The translations under genes were made by a program, and so were the position numbers. From Paenibacillus sp. PCH8 (lineage in GTDB: Bacteria > Bacillota > Bacilli > Paenibacillales > Paenibacillaceae), in the NCBI RefSeq assembly GCF_002968835.1, contig NZ_PKQK01000004.1, positions 372,001 through 436,000 on the forward strand: 64,000 nucleotides of DNA, in the 5' to 3' direction. Shown here piece by piece: positions 44,805-54,532 of the stretch. How positions within the stretch are numbered: the first letter of the stretch is position 1; the number at the start of each line of letters is the position of its first letter. The notes beneath the pieces were generated by a model that did no database searches, was not told the DNA's origin, and saw only the letters and a list, made by a program, of their open reading frames with translations.

Positions 44805-45686
44805 ATGCAAACTGCAAAATCAACTGAACAACCACATGCGGCGATTCAGCAGTATACCGGTGTCAGGCAGCTGACGGCAGGCAAGATCATGATCTATCTG
44901 TTGTTGATCGGTCTTGCCGTGCTCTGTATCATTCCATTCTATCTGATGCTCATCTACTCCACACATAACAATTCAACGATTGCTTCAACATTCACATTCC
45001 TGCCCGGATCATCTTTGGTCGATAATTATATGAACATGGTATCCAAAATCAACATTTGGCGAGGGTTTGCAAACAGCATTTTCATCGCCGGAACGTCGAC
45101 CGTGTTATCTCTGTATATTGGAGCTTTAACCGCATATGGTTTCGCCAAATTTAAATTCAAAGGTCGGAACTGGTTGTTTCTGTTTCTGTTAGCGACCATG
45201 ATGGTGCCAGGTCAACTGGCTCTGATTGGAGTCTATCGGCTATTCAGTATGTTGGGACTGCTGGACAGTTATGCTGCCATTATTTTGCCTGCCGCGGCTA
45301 ACGCGTTTAATGTCTTTTTTATCAAACAGTTCATGGAGAGCAGCATCCCGGATGAGATTATTGAATCTGCGCGGGTGGACAGTGCGGGCGAGTTTCGGAC
45401 GTTCAATCAGATTGTACTACCTATTCTGGGCCCGGCGATCTCGGCCCTTGGTATATTCACATTTATCGGCTCATGGAACAATTTCCTTACACCGCTCGTT
45501 CTGTTTTTCTCCCTGGATAAATATCCACTTCCGGTACTGGTTGCACTCGTTCAAGGTTATTATGGAATGGATTATGGGCTGTTGTATCTGGGGGTTGCGA
45601 TCTCGATCTTGCCCATTATTATCGTATTCGCTGTATTCTCCAAACAGATTATTGGCAGTGTTGCATTGGGGGCAGTGAAAGGATAG
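44805..45686 (+). CDS. sugar ABC transporter permease (MalG/UgpE type)
   Basis: 293 residues, six membrane helices and EAA loop IIESARVDSAGEFRTF. ATG 44805 follows GGGAGGGGAG; a longer reading from 44718 would overlap the previous gene and is rejected. No ATPase or glycosidase gene follows, so a shared MsmX-type ATPase encoded elsewhere is inferred. Confidence 0.92.
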   Translation: MQTAKSTEQPHAAIQQYTGVRQLTAGKIMIYLLLIGLAVLCIIPFYLMLIYSTHNNSTIASTFTFLPGSSLVDNYMNMVSKINIWRGFANSIFIAGTSTVLSLYIGALTAYGFAKFKFKGRNWLFLFLLATMMVPGQLALIGVYRLFSMLGLLDSYAAIILPAAANAFNVFFIKQFMESSIPDEIIESARVDSAGEFRTFNQIVLPILGPAISALGIFTFIGSWNNFLTPLVLFFSLDKYPLPVLVALVQGYYGMDYGLLYLGVAISILPIIIVFAVFSKQIIGSVALGAVKG

Positions 45687-45759
45687 TGACTAATTGCATA
45701 CCTGAATATCAGGGAGATTCAAAGGGTCTGAATTTCTAATTATATCTTCAGGGTCGCTC

Positions 45760-45777
45760 AAGAGGGCGGCTCTTTTG
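45760..45777 (+). terminator. possible terminator after the ABC importer
   Basis: AAGAG-GGCGG-CTCTT followed by TTG; short stem. A CCTGA-ATA-TCAGG hairpin lies just upstream at 45701-45713. Confidence 0.4.
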
Positions 45778-45874
45778 CTATTCACTATTTTGCGTATATA
45801 TCCCAACTTATAAGTAAAGGATACCTTTAACTGAGAGTATCTGGACGGAGCATGCACAGAAAGGGGAGGGCGGT

Positions 45875-47284
45875 ATGGACACATCACCGATAACACAACA
45901 GAACCTGCCGTTAACCGGATATCTTGCTGTTGATCACGAAATGTTAAGCTCCGTTTTTGCAGGTTGCTCGGATGTTGTGTTTCATACATTCCAAACTGCG
46001 TGTCATACTTCAGCGCTATGCGTATATTGTGTTGGTTTATGTGATACGGAGCGGTTGGAACGACAGGTATTAACGCCCCTTCAGGAGACGGGGATTGAAG
46101 CTGCGCAAGTTCCCCTGGCTTCGGTTAAGAATGTTGAAACAACCACTCAGGCGGTACAGGCGATATTAGAGGGGGAGGCTCTGTTGCTGCTGGAGGGTTC
46201 AAAAGTTGGAACAGTATACCCTTTATACAAAGCAGCAAATCGTTCAACAGAGGAACCATTAGCTGAATCGACCGTGCGCGGTGCGCGGGATGGATTCACA
46301 GAATCGTTGACCATGAATATGTCTCTACTTCGCAAACGGATCAAGACACCTGCATTGAAGCTTCATGCACGTAACCTGGGAGACCGTACGAATACCAGTA
46401 TTTCACTTGTATACATGGAAGGGATTATTGATCCCAAACTTGTAAAGGAAGTGGAGACACGCCTTGATGATTTAAAACTTCGAGACGTACTGGAGAGTCA
46501 GTACATTGAAGAAGGCATAGTTGATCAGCGATATTCACCATTCCCACAGATGATTGCAACGGAACGTCCGGATGTCGTTGCTTCCAACTTGCTGGAAGGT
46601 CGATTTGCTATTCTCGTTGACGGAACGCCGTTCACCCTTATCGCGCCAGTAACCATTTTTGCTATGTTACAATCCCCGGAAGATTATTATCAAAATGTAT
46701 TCATGAGTGTATTTGTACGCTGGTTACGATACATTTTCTATGTTTTATCCATGCTGCTTCCATCGGCATATGTAGCGATTACGACGTTTCATCAGGAGAT
46801 GATTCCGACCGTATTGCTTCTCAGTATTGCGCGGGCAAGAGAAGAGATCCCTTTTCCTGCACTGGTGGAAGCACTCATTATGGAAATTGCCTTTGAAGCA
46901 CTGCGTGAGGCTGGCGTCCGGTTGCCGAAGCAGGTCGGATCAGCCGTCAGTATCGTGGGCGCATTAATTATTGGACAAGCGGCGACGAGTGCAGGAATTG
47001 TATCAGCTCCCATGATTATCATTGTCGCGATTACCGGTATCGCCTCCTTTATGATCCCTCGCTACGCTGCCAGCATTGCGACACGACTATTGCGCTTCCC
47101 TATGATGTTTCTGGCCGGAACGTTGGGACTCACAGGTGTCATGCTGGGAGTCATCCTGGTTGTCATTCATCTGAGCAGTCTTCGTTCATTCGGAACACCT
47201 TATCTGTCACCTGTAGCCCCTACGATGAGCAAGGAACTCAAGGATGTATGGTGGCGACCAGCACCAAGGAACAAACCGGACTAG
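45875..47284 (+). CDS. spore germination receptor A subunit (GerAA family)
   Basis: 469-residue inner-spore-membrane protein. Soluble N-terminal half with the GerA signature LLLLEGSKVGTVYPLYKA and STVRGARDGFTESL, then about five membrane helices from residue 290. GGGGAGGG precedes ATG 45875. First of four genes in the order A-B-C-D, a complete germinant receptor module. Likely forespore-expressed (sigma-G), although I could not fix the promoter boxes. Germinant unknown. Confidence 0.93.
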   Translation: MDTSPITQQNLPLTGYLAVDHEMLSSVFAGCSDVVFHTFQTACHTSALCVYCVGLCDTERLERQVLTPLQETGIEAAQVPLASVKNVETTTQAVQAILEGEALLLLEGSKVGTVYPLYKAANRSTEEPLAESTVRGARDGFTESLTMNMSLLRKRIKTPALKLHARNLGDRTNTSISLVYMEGIIDPKLVKEVETRLDDLKLRDVLESQYIEEGIVDQRYSPFPQMIATERPDVVASNLLEGRFAILVDGTPFTLIAPVTIFAMLQSPEDYYQNVFMSVFVRWLRYIFYVLSMLLPSAYVAITTFHQEMIPTVLLLSIARAREEIPFPALVEALIMEIAFEALREAGVRLPKQVGSAVSIVGALIIGQAATSAGIVSAPMIIIVAITGIASFMIPRYAASIATRLLRFPMMFLAGTLGLTGVMLGVILVVIHLSSLRSFGTPYLSPVAPTMSKELKDVWWRPAPRNKPD

Positions 47285-47324
47285 AACAACCCATACTCAA
47301 GCAATCAAGGGAGCGGGATTACAC

Positions 47325-48440
47325 ATGTTGACTGACAAAGGAAAAATATCGGAGACTCAATTGGCATTCTTGATCTTTCCCGCCATTCTAGCGACCGCCA
47401 TATTGTCTGTGCCGGGTATTACAATGCATTATGCGGGCCATGACATGTGGCTCTCTCCGATTATAGGCTCCATCGTTGGTTTTGCAGCGATAGCGGTCTC
47501 CATTGGATTAGATCGCCTGTACCCTGGGAAAACGCTCATTCAATCGAGCGTATCGATTGCGGGTCGTATCCCAGGGAAATTAATTGGATTGGTATATATC
47601 ATTTTTTTGCCCCATTTGACAGGCTTGATTATACGGACGTACGGAGAATTTATTGTTAACAATGCACTTCCGCGAACCCCGCTATTTGTGGTGATGGGGA
47701 CTATGGTTGCGGTGTGTGCGCTTAATGTCAGACTGGGAATCGAAGTGGTTGGACGCACCTCTCAAATTTTTGTGACCATTCTAATCGTGCTGCTTAGTCT
47801 GATCTTCATTCTATTGATCAGGGATCTGAATCCAGCGGAATTATTCCCTTTCATGGAGACTGGACCACTCCCTAGTATCAAAGGAGCCCTTGCACCTGCT
47901 GCATGGTTTAGTGAATACATCGTAATCGCCTTCTTGCTTCCTTATGTCAATCGTAGAAAACGCACAACACGAGTCATGTTGGGTTCCCTTTTAATAACGA
48001 CAACCGCGATGACGGTCATCAATCTGTTTTGCCTGTTTTTAATTGGAGATCTGACGGATAGCTTTGTATATCCGGTTATGATTGCCGCAAGATACATAAC
48101 CATTGCAGACTTTCTGCAACATATTGAATCCCTGATTATTGCCGTTTGGATTTTTGGAATCTTCGTCAAAATTTCTGTTTTTCTTTATATTTTTGCGACA
48201 TCCACAGCCGAATGGTTCGGTTTGAAGGATTACAAACCCGTTGTTGTCCCCCTTTCGTTTCTGTGTATGGTTTATGCCTACTGGGTTGTGGCCGGCGGAT
48301 CGGGTACTTCCAGTCTGGTTGGCCCTTCAGCTAACTTGTATACGATCAGCATTTTATTAATCCTTCCGGCTATGATCTACGGTGTCGCATGGCTGAAGAA
48401 AGGGTGGGCACATTTTCGAAAGAATCAAGCGAACACCTGA
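47325..48440 (+). CDS. spore germination receptor B subunit (GerAB family)
   Basis: 371-residue protein with about ten membrane helices, an amino-acid-permease-like GerAB subunit that binds the germinant. Start ATG 47325 (MLTDKGKISETQLAFLIF) follows AGGGAGCGG; the longer frame from 47244 overlaps the A gene and is rejected. Confidence 0.93.
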   Translation: MLTDKGKISETQLAFLIFPAILATAILSVPGITMHYAGHDMWLSPIIGSIVGFAAIAVSIGLDRLYPGKTLIQSSVSIAGRIPGKLIGLVYIIFLPHLTGLIIRTYGEFIVNNALPRTPLFVVMGTMVAVCALNVRLGIEVVGRTSQIFVTILIVLLSLIFILLIRDLNPAELFPFMETGPLPSIKGALAPAAWFSEYIVIAFLLPYVNRRKRTTRVMLGSLLITTTAMTVINLFCLFLIGDLTDSFVYPVMIAARYITIADFLQHIESLIIAVWIFGIFVKISVFLYIFATSTAEWFGLKDYKPVVVPLSFLCMVYAYWVVAGGSGTSSLVGPSANLYTISILLILPAMIYGVAWLKKGWAHFRKNQANT

Positions 48441-48458
48441 TTGATGGGGGAGGAGCAC

Positions 48459-49633
48459 TTGCGAATATATAGAGTACTACTGATGCCAATATTGTGCTGT
48501 TTGCTTTTAAGTGGATGCTGGGATCGCATCGAGATTAACGATTTGGCTATTGTGCTGGCTACTGGTATAGATTACGAAGATGGCAAAGTACAACTGACTT
48601 CACAGATTTTCATCCCGCGAAAGGCGAGTGCAGGAGATAGCAGTGGGAGTGGAGGCAGTCCGAGCGGAGTCACGATGATTCGAACAGCGGAAGGACGAAC
48701 GATTGCCGAAGCGCTGAATCGGCTGCAACGGAAAGTCCCCCGAAATATGTTCTGGGGCACTGTGAAGTCATTGTCATTAGTGAACAAGCTGGTAAACGTG
48801 GTATTCGGGAGTACATCGATTTCTTTCTTCGCTACCCTCAGTTCAGGGAACATGCATATGTCTTTTCCAGCGAAAAGGCGGCGAAAGACATCCTTGCCTT
48901 ACTTGATCCTCTGGAGCGAAGTTCTGCAGAGTCGTTGCGAGAAATGGCCAATCTGAAGCTGGGTACACGGATTACCGCTCTTGAACTAGGTAAATCAATT
49001 GAAGGTCCAGGTAGCTCCGTCATCTTGTCTCGCATGTTAATCTTACCCCCGGAGCCCGATCAGGATAAACTGACAACCACGCCATATGTAAAAGGTCTGA
49101 GCTTGTATAAGGAGGATCGCTACGTCAAGACGGTCAAAGAACCACTAAGCGTAGGTGTATTATTACTTGCAAAAGAATTGAACAACATTATCATGCCTGT
49201 TGAATTCAAGCCGTTAAAAGGTTCTTTTTCGATCCAGCCCATTGAAATTCAAACTGTCTTGAAACCTCGGATTGTAAACCAACAGTGGAGTATGAAGGTC
49301 GACGTCCAAACCAGGGGAGAAGTGGTGTTAAATACGACCGATGCCGATCTGACTGATCCTGCTGTGATAACTAAATTGGAACAGGAATGGTCAGCTAAGC
49401 TTACAACTCTGGCTCATGATGCTTTAGACATGTCCCAGAAGGAGCTACGCACCGATCTCTTCAAATTTGCCGTTGAATTCCGCAGATACTATCCGAATCA
49501 TTGGAAGAAGCAGGAGAAGAACTGGGAAACCATCTATCCTGAATTGGATGTGGAAGTCAAAGTGGAAGCCCATGTAGTACGCACCGGAAAATCAACAGGA
49601 CCACAGGGGATACCGAATGAGGACGAAAATTGA
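48459..49633 (+). CDS. spore germination lipoprotein C subunit (GerAC family), frameshifted as read
   Basis: TTG 48459 follows GGGGGAGG and encodes MRIYRVLLMPILCCLLLSGC, a lipoprotein signal with lipobox LLSGC. The frame is lost at the GGGG run 48754-48757 (NMFWG). Adding one G restores 391 residues: HCEVIVISEQAGKRGIREY then REMANLKLGTRITALELG, as expected for GerAC. A genuine break would silence the receptor; sequence error is more likely. C subunits are anchored on the outer face of the inner spore membrane. Confidence 0.88.
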
Positions 49634-49677
49634 ACAGAGATCGCTCCTGTTACAAGCCTGAGAAATGAGGTGATTGC

Positions 49678-49896
49678 ATGAAACTAAGCTCAATCCTTGG
49701 AATTTTGATGCTGGCGGCTGCGATAATGTATGGAGAGTGGAAGAGTAGCAAAGAGAAGCGAGCCAGAATAGTGAGTGCGGGAATTACTGTGGTCGCTGCA
49801 GTAATTGGGATCATTCTTCTCATTCAGCCCCGTTTGCCTGGTCCTACCCAGGTCATGAAGCTTTTATTTGGAAGTGTGGATAAAATTATGAAGTGA
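49678..49896 (+). CDS. small two-span membrane protein, germination D-type subunit
   Basis: 72 residues with two hydrophobic helices (ILGILMLAAAIMYGEW and VSAGITVVAAVIGIILLI) around a basic loop. GAGGTG precedes ATG 49678. Small two-helix D proteins accompany several GerA-type receptors in Bacillus and modulate them; position and topology fit this. Confidence 0.8.
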   Translation: MKLSSILGILMLAAAIMYGEWKSSKEKRARIVSAGITVVAAVIGIILLIQPRLPGPTQVMKLLFGSVDKIMK

Positions 49897-49909
49897 GAAG
49901 ATGGGAATA

Positions 49910-49952
49910 GAAGGACCACGTCTCTACGTACCAGAGCTGTGGTCCTTCTTTA
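49910..49952 (+). terminator. terminator of the germination operon
   Basis: GAAGGACCAC/GTGGTCCTTC, perfect 10-bp stem with 19-base loop, then TTT. Confidence 0.85.
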
Positions 49953-49985
49953 CTTTAGGTGAGAATTAGACTTGTCTAAAGGAAT

Positions 49986-50381
49986 TTATTCTTTGATGAC
50001 AGAGGCATTCATGGCATCTTCCATCTTTGTGTTGTAGGAACGGAACAGACCCAGGCGCCAGAAGGCTGCTCCTTTGAGGTCATAACGTTTGGCAAGACCC
50101 AGCTTATCATCTACAGAGGAAGGGGTCTCACTGCTTAAACTGATACCATGCAATAATAAGATCATCAGCAATAGAGGCAAGTGTCTTGTAATCATACCCT
50201 TTATATGCATTATTTAATGGTGGAACAGCCAGGGACAAAGTTGTGTCTTGCGGTAACGAACTCTTTAACTGCTTCACGTAAACATTAAGTAACTTTCTCC
50301 ACTGATATTTGGGGTGCTTCCAAGAACAGATAAAGCAATTACGGTAACCGCAGCGATTTTTCCTGCACGTCTAATGAACAT
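49986..50381 (-). pseudogene. decayed family 18 glycoside hydrolase
   Basis: Reading leftwards from ATG 50381 (GGAGG upstream) gives a signal-peptide-like start MFIRRAGKIAAVTVIALSVL; the next frame holds KQLKSSLPQDTTLSLAVPPL and KGYDYKTLASIADDLII, typical of GH18 spore or chitinase-like enzymes; a third frame ends DDKLGLAKRYDLKGAAFW, the usual C-terminal strand. The stretches lie in three frames and most of the catalytic barrel is missing, so this is a true remnant rather than a sequencing slip. Confidence 0.75.
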
Positions 50382-50557
50382 GGTTTGTTTCCTCCAACTC
50401 CGTACATCGTAGTAGAATCGTATTATTGAATCATAATCTAGCATATGTAGCATAACAAAATTTTCATATCGTTCCAATATACGAGTTGATAGACTAGGCA
50501 TACTCGCAGTAGGAAGAGTAATATACTTCACTATACATTGCGGAAGGAGTGTGACTT

Positions 50558-50926
50558 TTGCCAAACTCTACGGGTCTTATATATAATCCGTCAACCGGCG
50601 GGACGCAGTCTACCCAGCTCATTGTAACTTGTATTAATGACTCGCTTAATGCGCCTGTCAATGTTGAGCTGGAGGTGTTCAGGTGGGATACAACACAATT
50701 GGCGCGCATACCTATTGGTCATGATTTATTCGAATTATTGCCTCAAGCGACAAGAACATTAATCTATCCGCTCATTAACGCCGCTTTTTATGAGGTACAA
50801 AGCGATTATTTCAGTGCTACAAGCACAGTCATCCATGTATTTGGTGTTGATTCTACAGGTCAGACCATTCAACGTGTGCTTCAATCCGAAATGACATTGA
50901 TCGACCGATTTACTAACATCCCTTAG
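50558..50926 (+). CDS. uncharacterised 122-residue protein
   Basis: Beta-rich, acidic, Thr/Ser/Asn-rich protein without signal peptide or Cys-rich region; a single Cys near residue 25. TTG 50558 lies behind GGAAGGAGTG. Ends nine bases before the ribosome-site region of the BNR-repeat gene, so co-expressed with it. No family recognised; a spore-surface or structural role is speculative. Confidence 0.65.
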   Translation: MPNSTGLIYNPSTGGTQSTQLIVTCINDSLNAPVNVELEVFRWDTTQLARIPIGHDLFELLPQATRTLIYPLINAAFYEVQSDYFSATSTVIHVFGVDSTGQTIQRVLQSEMTLIDRFTNIP

Positions 50927-50944
50927 AGAAAAGAGGTGATCAGA

Positions 50945-52176
50945 TTGGCCATTGTGAATATTACTGGAGCCTTAGCAGGCAATCAGTTTGAACCCTCGAT
51001 TGCAGTGAATACACTGAATCCGAATATCATGTGCGTGGTTGCCGTAGACACCAGTACGGGAGCTACATTAACTGGCTTCTATCGTTCCATTGATGGAGGC
51101 AGCACATGGTCGACCACTGTACTTCCTCAACCTGTAGGCTACGCAGGAGCAGAAGCACCGACCATAGACTACACGTTTCCGCAGACCTTTATCATCACAG
51201 TACACTTGTTTAACGGGATCAATGATGGAACGATTGCAAGTTATACCTCATTTGACGACGGGGCAACTTGGCAACCGCCCGTAATCGTACAGCCGGGATA
51301 CGGTACAATTGTTCACAATGACGAGCCTTTCATTGCCGTAGATCGGTCACCAGGCAGTCCGTATAGAGGGCATGCATACGTCGGATATACCCCGCTTGCT
51401 ACAACGTCTTCTGCTATATTTACGCAAAGATCTACAACCCAGGGAATCACATGGGAGCCTCCCGATCGATTGTCGAATCCCCGAGGCATACATGATCGGG
51501 CAGCAATAGCTGTCGGTTTCTCGGGTCAAGTCTATGCAGGATATATCATTACTGGCCCGGCCAGTCCTTCGGCACTATTACGCATATCCTATGATGGGGG
51601 ATCACTTATCAACCACCGATTGAAAGACAGGCAACGTTCATCTCATCCGTTGTACCGGCGCCTTCACCCTTGCCTGTACCCAATTACGCATTTCGAGTAC
51701 AGACCAATCTGAGCCTGGGAGCGGATATATCGAGTGGACCTAACAGTGGAGCTGTGTATGCGACCTGGAATGATGCTCGAGCCGGATATACCGATGTCTT
51801 ACTCAGTGAATCTCCGGATGGACTTCTCTGGTCAGACCCGATCAGTATTACAGGCGCACCACCGGGTACACAGAATTTCTTCCCATCCATTACCGTGTCA
51901 CCATTTGCCGGGACGATCAGGGTTATTTATTACTCCAATCGAATTGACGGGTTTCTGCTGGACGTTTTTGTAGCAGAATCTTTTGATGGAGGTGCGAGCT
52001 TCAGCAACCGTCGAATCACTACGACATCCTTCAATCCCAATGGCAACTCCCCGGTACCTACCGTGCTGATTGGAGACTATATTACTGCGGCCACGTTTGC
52101 TCCGGATAATCTGGCAGCCGTGTGGATGGCAACAACCCCGCCCACGGGAAAGCTGGATGTATATTATGGAACCTGA
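50945..52176 (+). CDS. BNR/sialidase-like beta-propeller protein, frameshifted as read
   Basis: Starts at TTG 50945 (MAIVNITGALAGNQF) after AGAGGTG, without signal peptide. Contains several SxDxGxTW Asp-box repeats (SIDGGSTWS, SFDDGATWQPP, SFDGGASFS), the mark of six-bladed sialidase-type propellers. The frame is lost at the GGGGG run 51596-51600 in SYDGG; adding one G gives 410 residues with ITYQPPIERQ following, another Asp box. Conserved sialidase catalytic residues not verified. Function unknown; possibly a glycan-binding surface protein. Confidence 0.8.
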
Positions 52177-52190
52177 TTCAACGTAAAGAA

Positions 52191-52245
52191 AACACCCCCA
52201 TACCTTTTAATCCTATGAACATAAGATTAGCGGTACGGGGGCGGA
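52191..52245 (-). terminator. terminator between convergent genes
   Basis: Imperfect long stem: CCCCCATACC (52195-52204) with GGTACGGGGG (52232-52241) and an inner AATC-TATG/CATA-GATT repeat; the T-rich side (GTTTTCTTT) follows on the minus strand. Confidence 0.65.
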
Positions 52246-52258
52246 CATATATTTTATA

Positions 52259-52684
52259 CTAATCTGAAACGATAAATCCGTCGAAACTCTCCGGGCCAAC
52301 CCGGACGGTTCCAAGCAGGTTGGTACTAATAAATGCAGAGTAGGTCAGTTGGGGCAAGATCGGTGGGTTATAGTCATTGGCAGAGAAGACAATAACTTCA
52401 GGGTTAGGTTGACCGTTCAGGCCAAATGTGAAGTTTCCGGAGTAAATAATCGGATCTGTTGGGACCGTACCTCTTATAAGGGTAATCCGTACTTGAAACA
52501 GAGCTAGAGGTAATTGCACTGTAATAGTCCCTTTTAGCGAAACTCTTGGATTGGCTCCGGCTCCGGCGGTCTGAAGACCAATCTGGGCGAATAACTGTGG
52601 CGTGTTAATCACCGGAATGGGTATCGAGATGGAATTGAAAAAGCTGGCATTCAGCGATACTCTTGCATCAAGAAATTTTGTCAT
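52259..52684 (-). CDS. uncharacterised beta-rich protein
   Basis: 141 residues (MTKFLDARVSLNASFFNSIS...), rich in Val/Ile/Thr/Pro strands with no Cys, signal peptide or membrane helix. AGGAGG lies 6 bases before ATG 52684. Same strand and 44 bases after the GAF-histidine kinase gene, so possibly co-transcribed. Composition resembles phage or spore-surface fibre or coat-type proteins, but I cannot assign a family. Confidence 0.6.
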   Translation of the reverse strand: MTKFLDARVSLNASFFNSISIPIPVINTPQLFAQIGLQTAGAGANPRVSLKGTITVQLPLALFQVRITLIRGTVPTDPIIYSGNFTFGLNGQPNPEVIVFSANDYNPPILPQLTYSAFISTNLLGTVRVGPESFDGFIVSD

Positions 52685-52728
52685 CATATACCTCCTATCT
52701 GTGTCAGATAGAATAATATATTCATCAT

Positions 52729-53961
52729 TCACACGTTCGCATGGACGTTGGGTGCAATACTGGAAATATTAAATACAAACTGACTTCCCAAGTGACTGGT
52801 CTCTTTAAGCCATACAACTCCACCCATCAATTCAGAGAGTTGCTTGCAGATGGAGAGCCCCAGTCCTGCTCCCGTATACTTACCTGAGTTACCATGCATT
52901 TGAGAAAAGGATTGAAATAACTGGTTTCTACGATCCGTGGGAATGCCTATACCCGTATCCCTTATTTCGAAGGAGGCATGGAGTTTACCTTCTGGATCTG
53001 TACATATCTGTGTCGAGATACATACCTCTCCTTGTTCAGTGAATTTGAGTGCATTCCCAACGAGGTTGATCAGAATCTGACCCACTTTATGCCGATCGCC
53101 TACAAGTGTCAGATGGTCATTGAGATTATATTCTGTATATAAACGGACACCTTTGGTCTGTGCTTCCGAAGAGAATAATTGTAATACATGATTAATTACT
53201 TCAGTGACACGATAAGGATTGAGCTCCAGAGAAATCGCACCGGCTTCCACTTTGGAATAGTCCAGAATCTGATCCATCATGGATAGAAGGCTGGCGCCGC
53301 TTTCTTCAATAACATTAGCATATAGCGCTTGATCTTCATCCAGCGTGGTAGATTGCAGCAGATTAGCCATGGCAAGAATTCCGTTCATGGGCGTACGGAT
53401 TTCATGACTAAGGATGGCAAGCAGATTGTTTTTCTCTTCCAACACTTTTGCAGCGGTTTCTTCCGCATGTTTTAACTGTTGCAGGGTCGTTTCCATCTCA
53501 AGAAGACTCGTGAAAAAGGAGGACAAGGAGAGAAGTAAATCCACGTCCCGCTGTTGATAAGCGTAGAAATCCTGATCAAATGAACAGAGGGAGCCGTAAA
53601 TTTCTCCATTCTCATGATGTATAGGCACACCGATGAACGAACAACCGCCTACGAATTCGGTAGCGTCCATATCTCTGGTTAATGGATGGGTCAGATTATT
53701 ATGAATTACCAATGGGCCTTCGGTATGTTCAGTGACAAGCGCACAGTATGACTCGGCGTTGTCAACGACCAGCCCTTCGCCCAAGATTAGTTTTTCCCGA
53801 TTATAAACGTTGAGAACCTTGGTAGATAGATGATCCAATTGAGCAATGCAAAACGTATTAGCAGGAATTAACCTGCTTGCCGTATCCATCACATTTGCAG
53901 CAGAATCATATAATTTATGTGAGACAACGGATAGTACATCAATGAATTCTGTTTTCAACAT
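52729..53961 (-). CDS. GAF-domain histidine kinase (cytosolic)
   Basis: 410 residues, no membrane helix. GAF sensor (about 15-150; CALVTEHTEGPLVIH, GCSFIGVPIHHENGEIYGS), coiled linker, HisKA with H-box LSHEIRTPMNGILA, HATPase with DTGIGIP and GAGLGLSICK. No receiver domain and no response regulator beside it, so an orphan kinase. ATG 53961 (MLKTEFIDV) follows AGGAGGCG; the longer reading to 54087 has no site. Might feed the sporulation phosphorelay, which is speculation. Confidence 0.88.
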   Translation of the reverse strand: MLKTEFIDVLSVVSHKLYDSAANVMDTASRLIPANTFCIAQLDHLSTKVLNVYNREKLILGEGLVVDNAESYCALVTEHTEGPLVIHNNLTHPLTRDMDATEFVGGCSFIGVPIHHENGEIYGSLCSFDQDFYAYQQRDVDLLLSLSSFFTSLLEMETTLQQLKHAEETAAKVLEEKNNLLAILSHEIRTPMNGILAMANLLQSTTLDEDQALYANVIEESGASLLSMMDQILDYSKVEAGAISLELNPYRVTEVINHVLQLFSSEAQTKGVRLYTEYNLNDHLTLVGDRHKVGQILINLVGNALKFTEQGEVCISTQICTDPEGKLHASFEIRDTGIGIPTDRRNQLFQSFSQMHGNSGKYTGAGLGLSICKQLSELMGGVVWLKETSHLGSQFVFNISSIAPNVHANV

Positions 53962-54128
53962 ATTGATTAAACGCCTCCTGATTGTTAAGGATTCGTTGTG
54001 TACTTGTATTATATTATATATGAATTCAAACAATAGAGCATGCATAGTTTTGACAGTAGATGAATGACATGAGAAAATATGATGCACTGAAATACGTACA
54101 TATTAAATAAAATGTTGGAGGCAAAGGA

Positions 54129-54437
54129 ATGAATCAGCGTTTTCGAATAACCAGATCCATGCAGGAAAATAATACGGAGCCATCGATCTCTTTGGAAGAG
54201 TGCCAACTTTACTTCGCATCGAAGCCCGAATTTACCTATTCGCCAATTCTTAATATTATCGGTGCTGAGAGTACGATGTCCATCGATGGGGACTTCTTTA
54301 TGTGGGATCTTGAGGGGGCACAGATTGCTTTTCGTTTGTACATGGGAGATCTGTATGTAGCCATCTCTAACGAAGGTATCGTGCCTAAAATGATTGAAAT
54401 TGCGACAGATCTGCAAGCAGATATCGTTGAAGGATAG
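54129..54437 (+). CDS. uncharacterised small acidic protein
   Basis: 102 residues, no signal peptide, mixed strand/helix (FRITRSMQENN, DGDFFMWDLEGAQIAFRLY). GGAGG precedes ATG 54129. Divergent from the kinase gene. Family not recognised. Confidence 0.65.
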   Translation: MNQRFRITRSMQENNTEPSISLEECQLYFASKPEFTYSPILNIIGAESTMSIDGDFFMWDLEGAQIAFRLYMGDLYVAISNEGIVPKMIEIATDLQADIVEG

Positions 54438-54532
54438 AAGAAAGTTGTGTTATAACGCAGCATCAGACATAAATATACAAAAACAGTCATAATCCATCAA
54501 ATATTACACTGTAAAATGAGACCAAAGATTCA

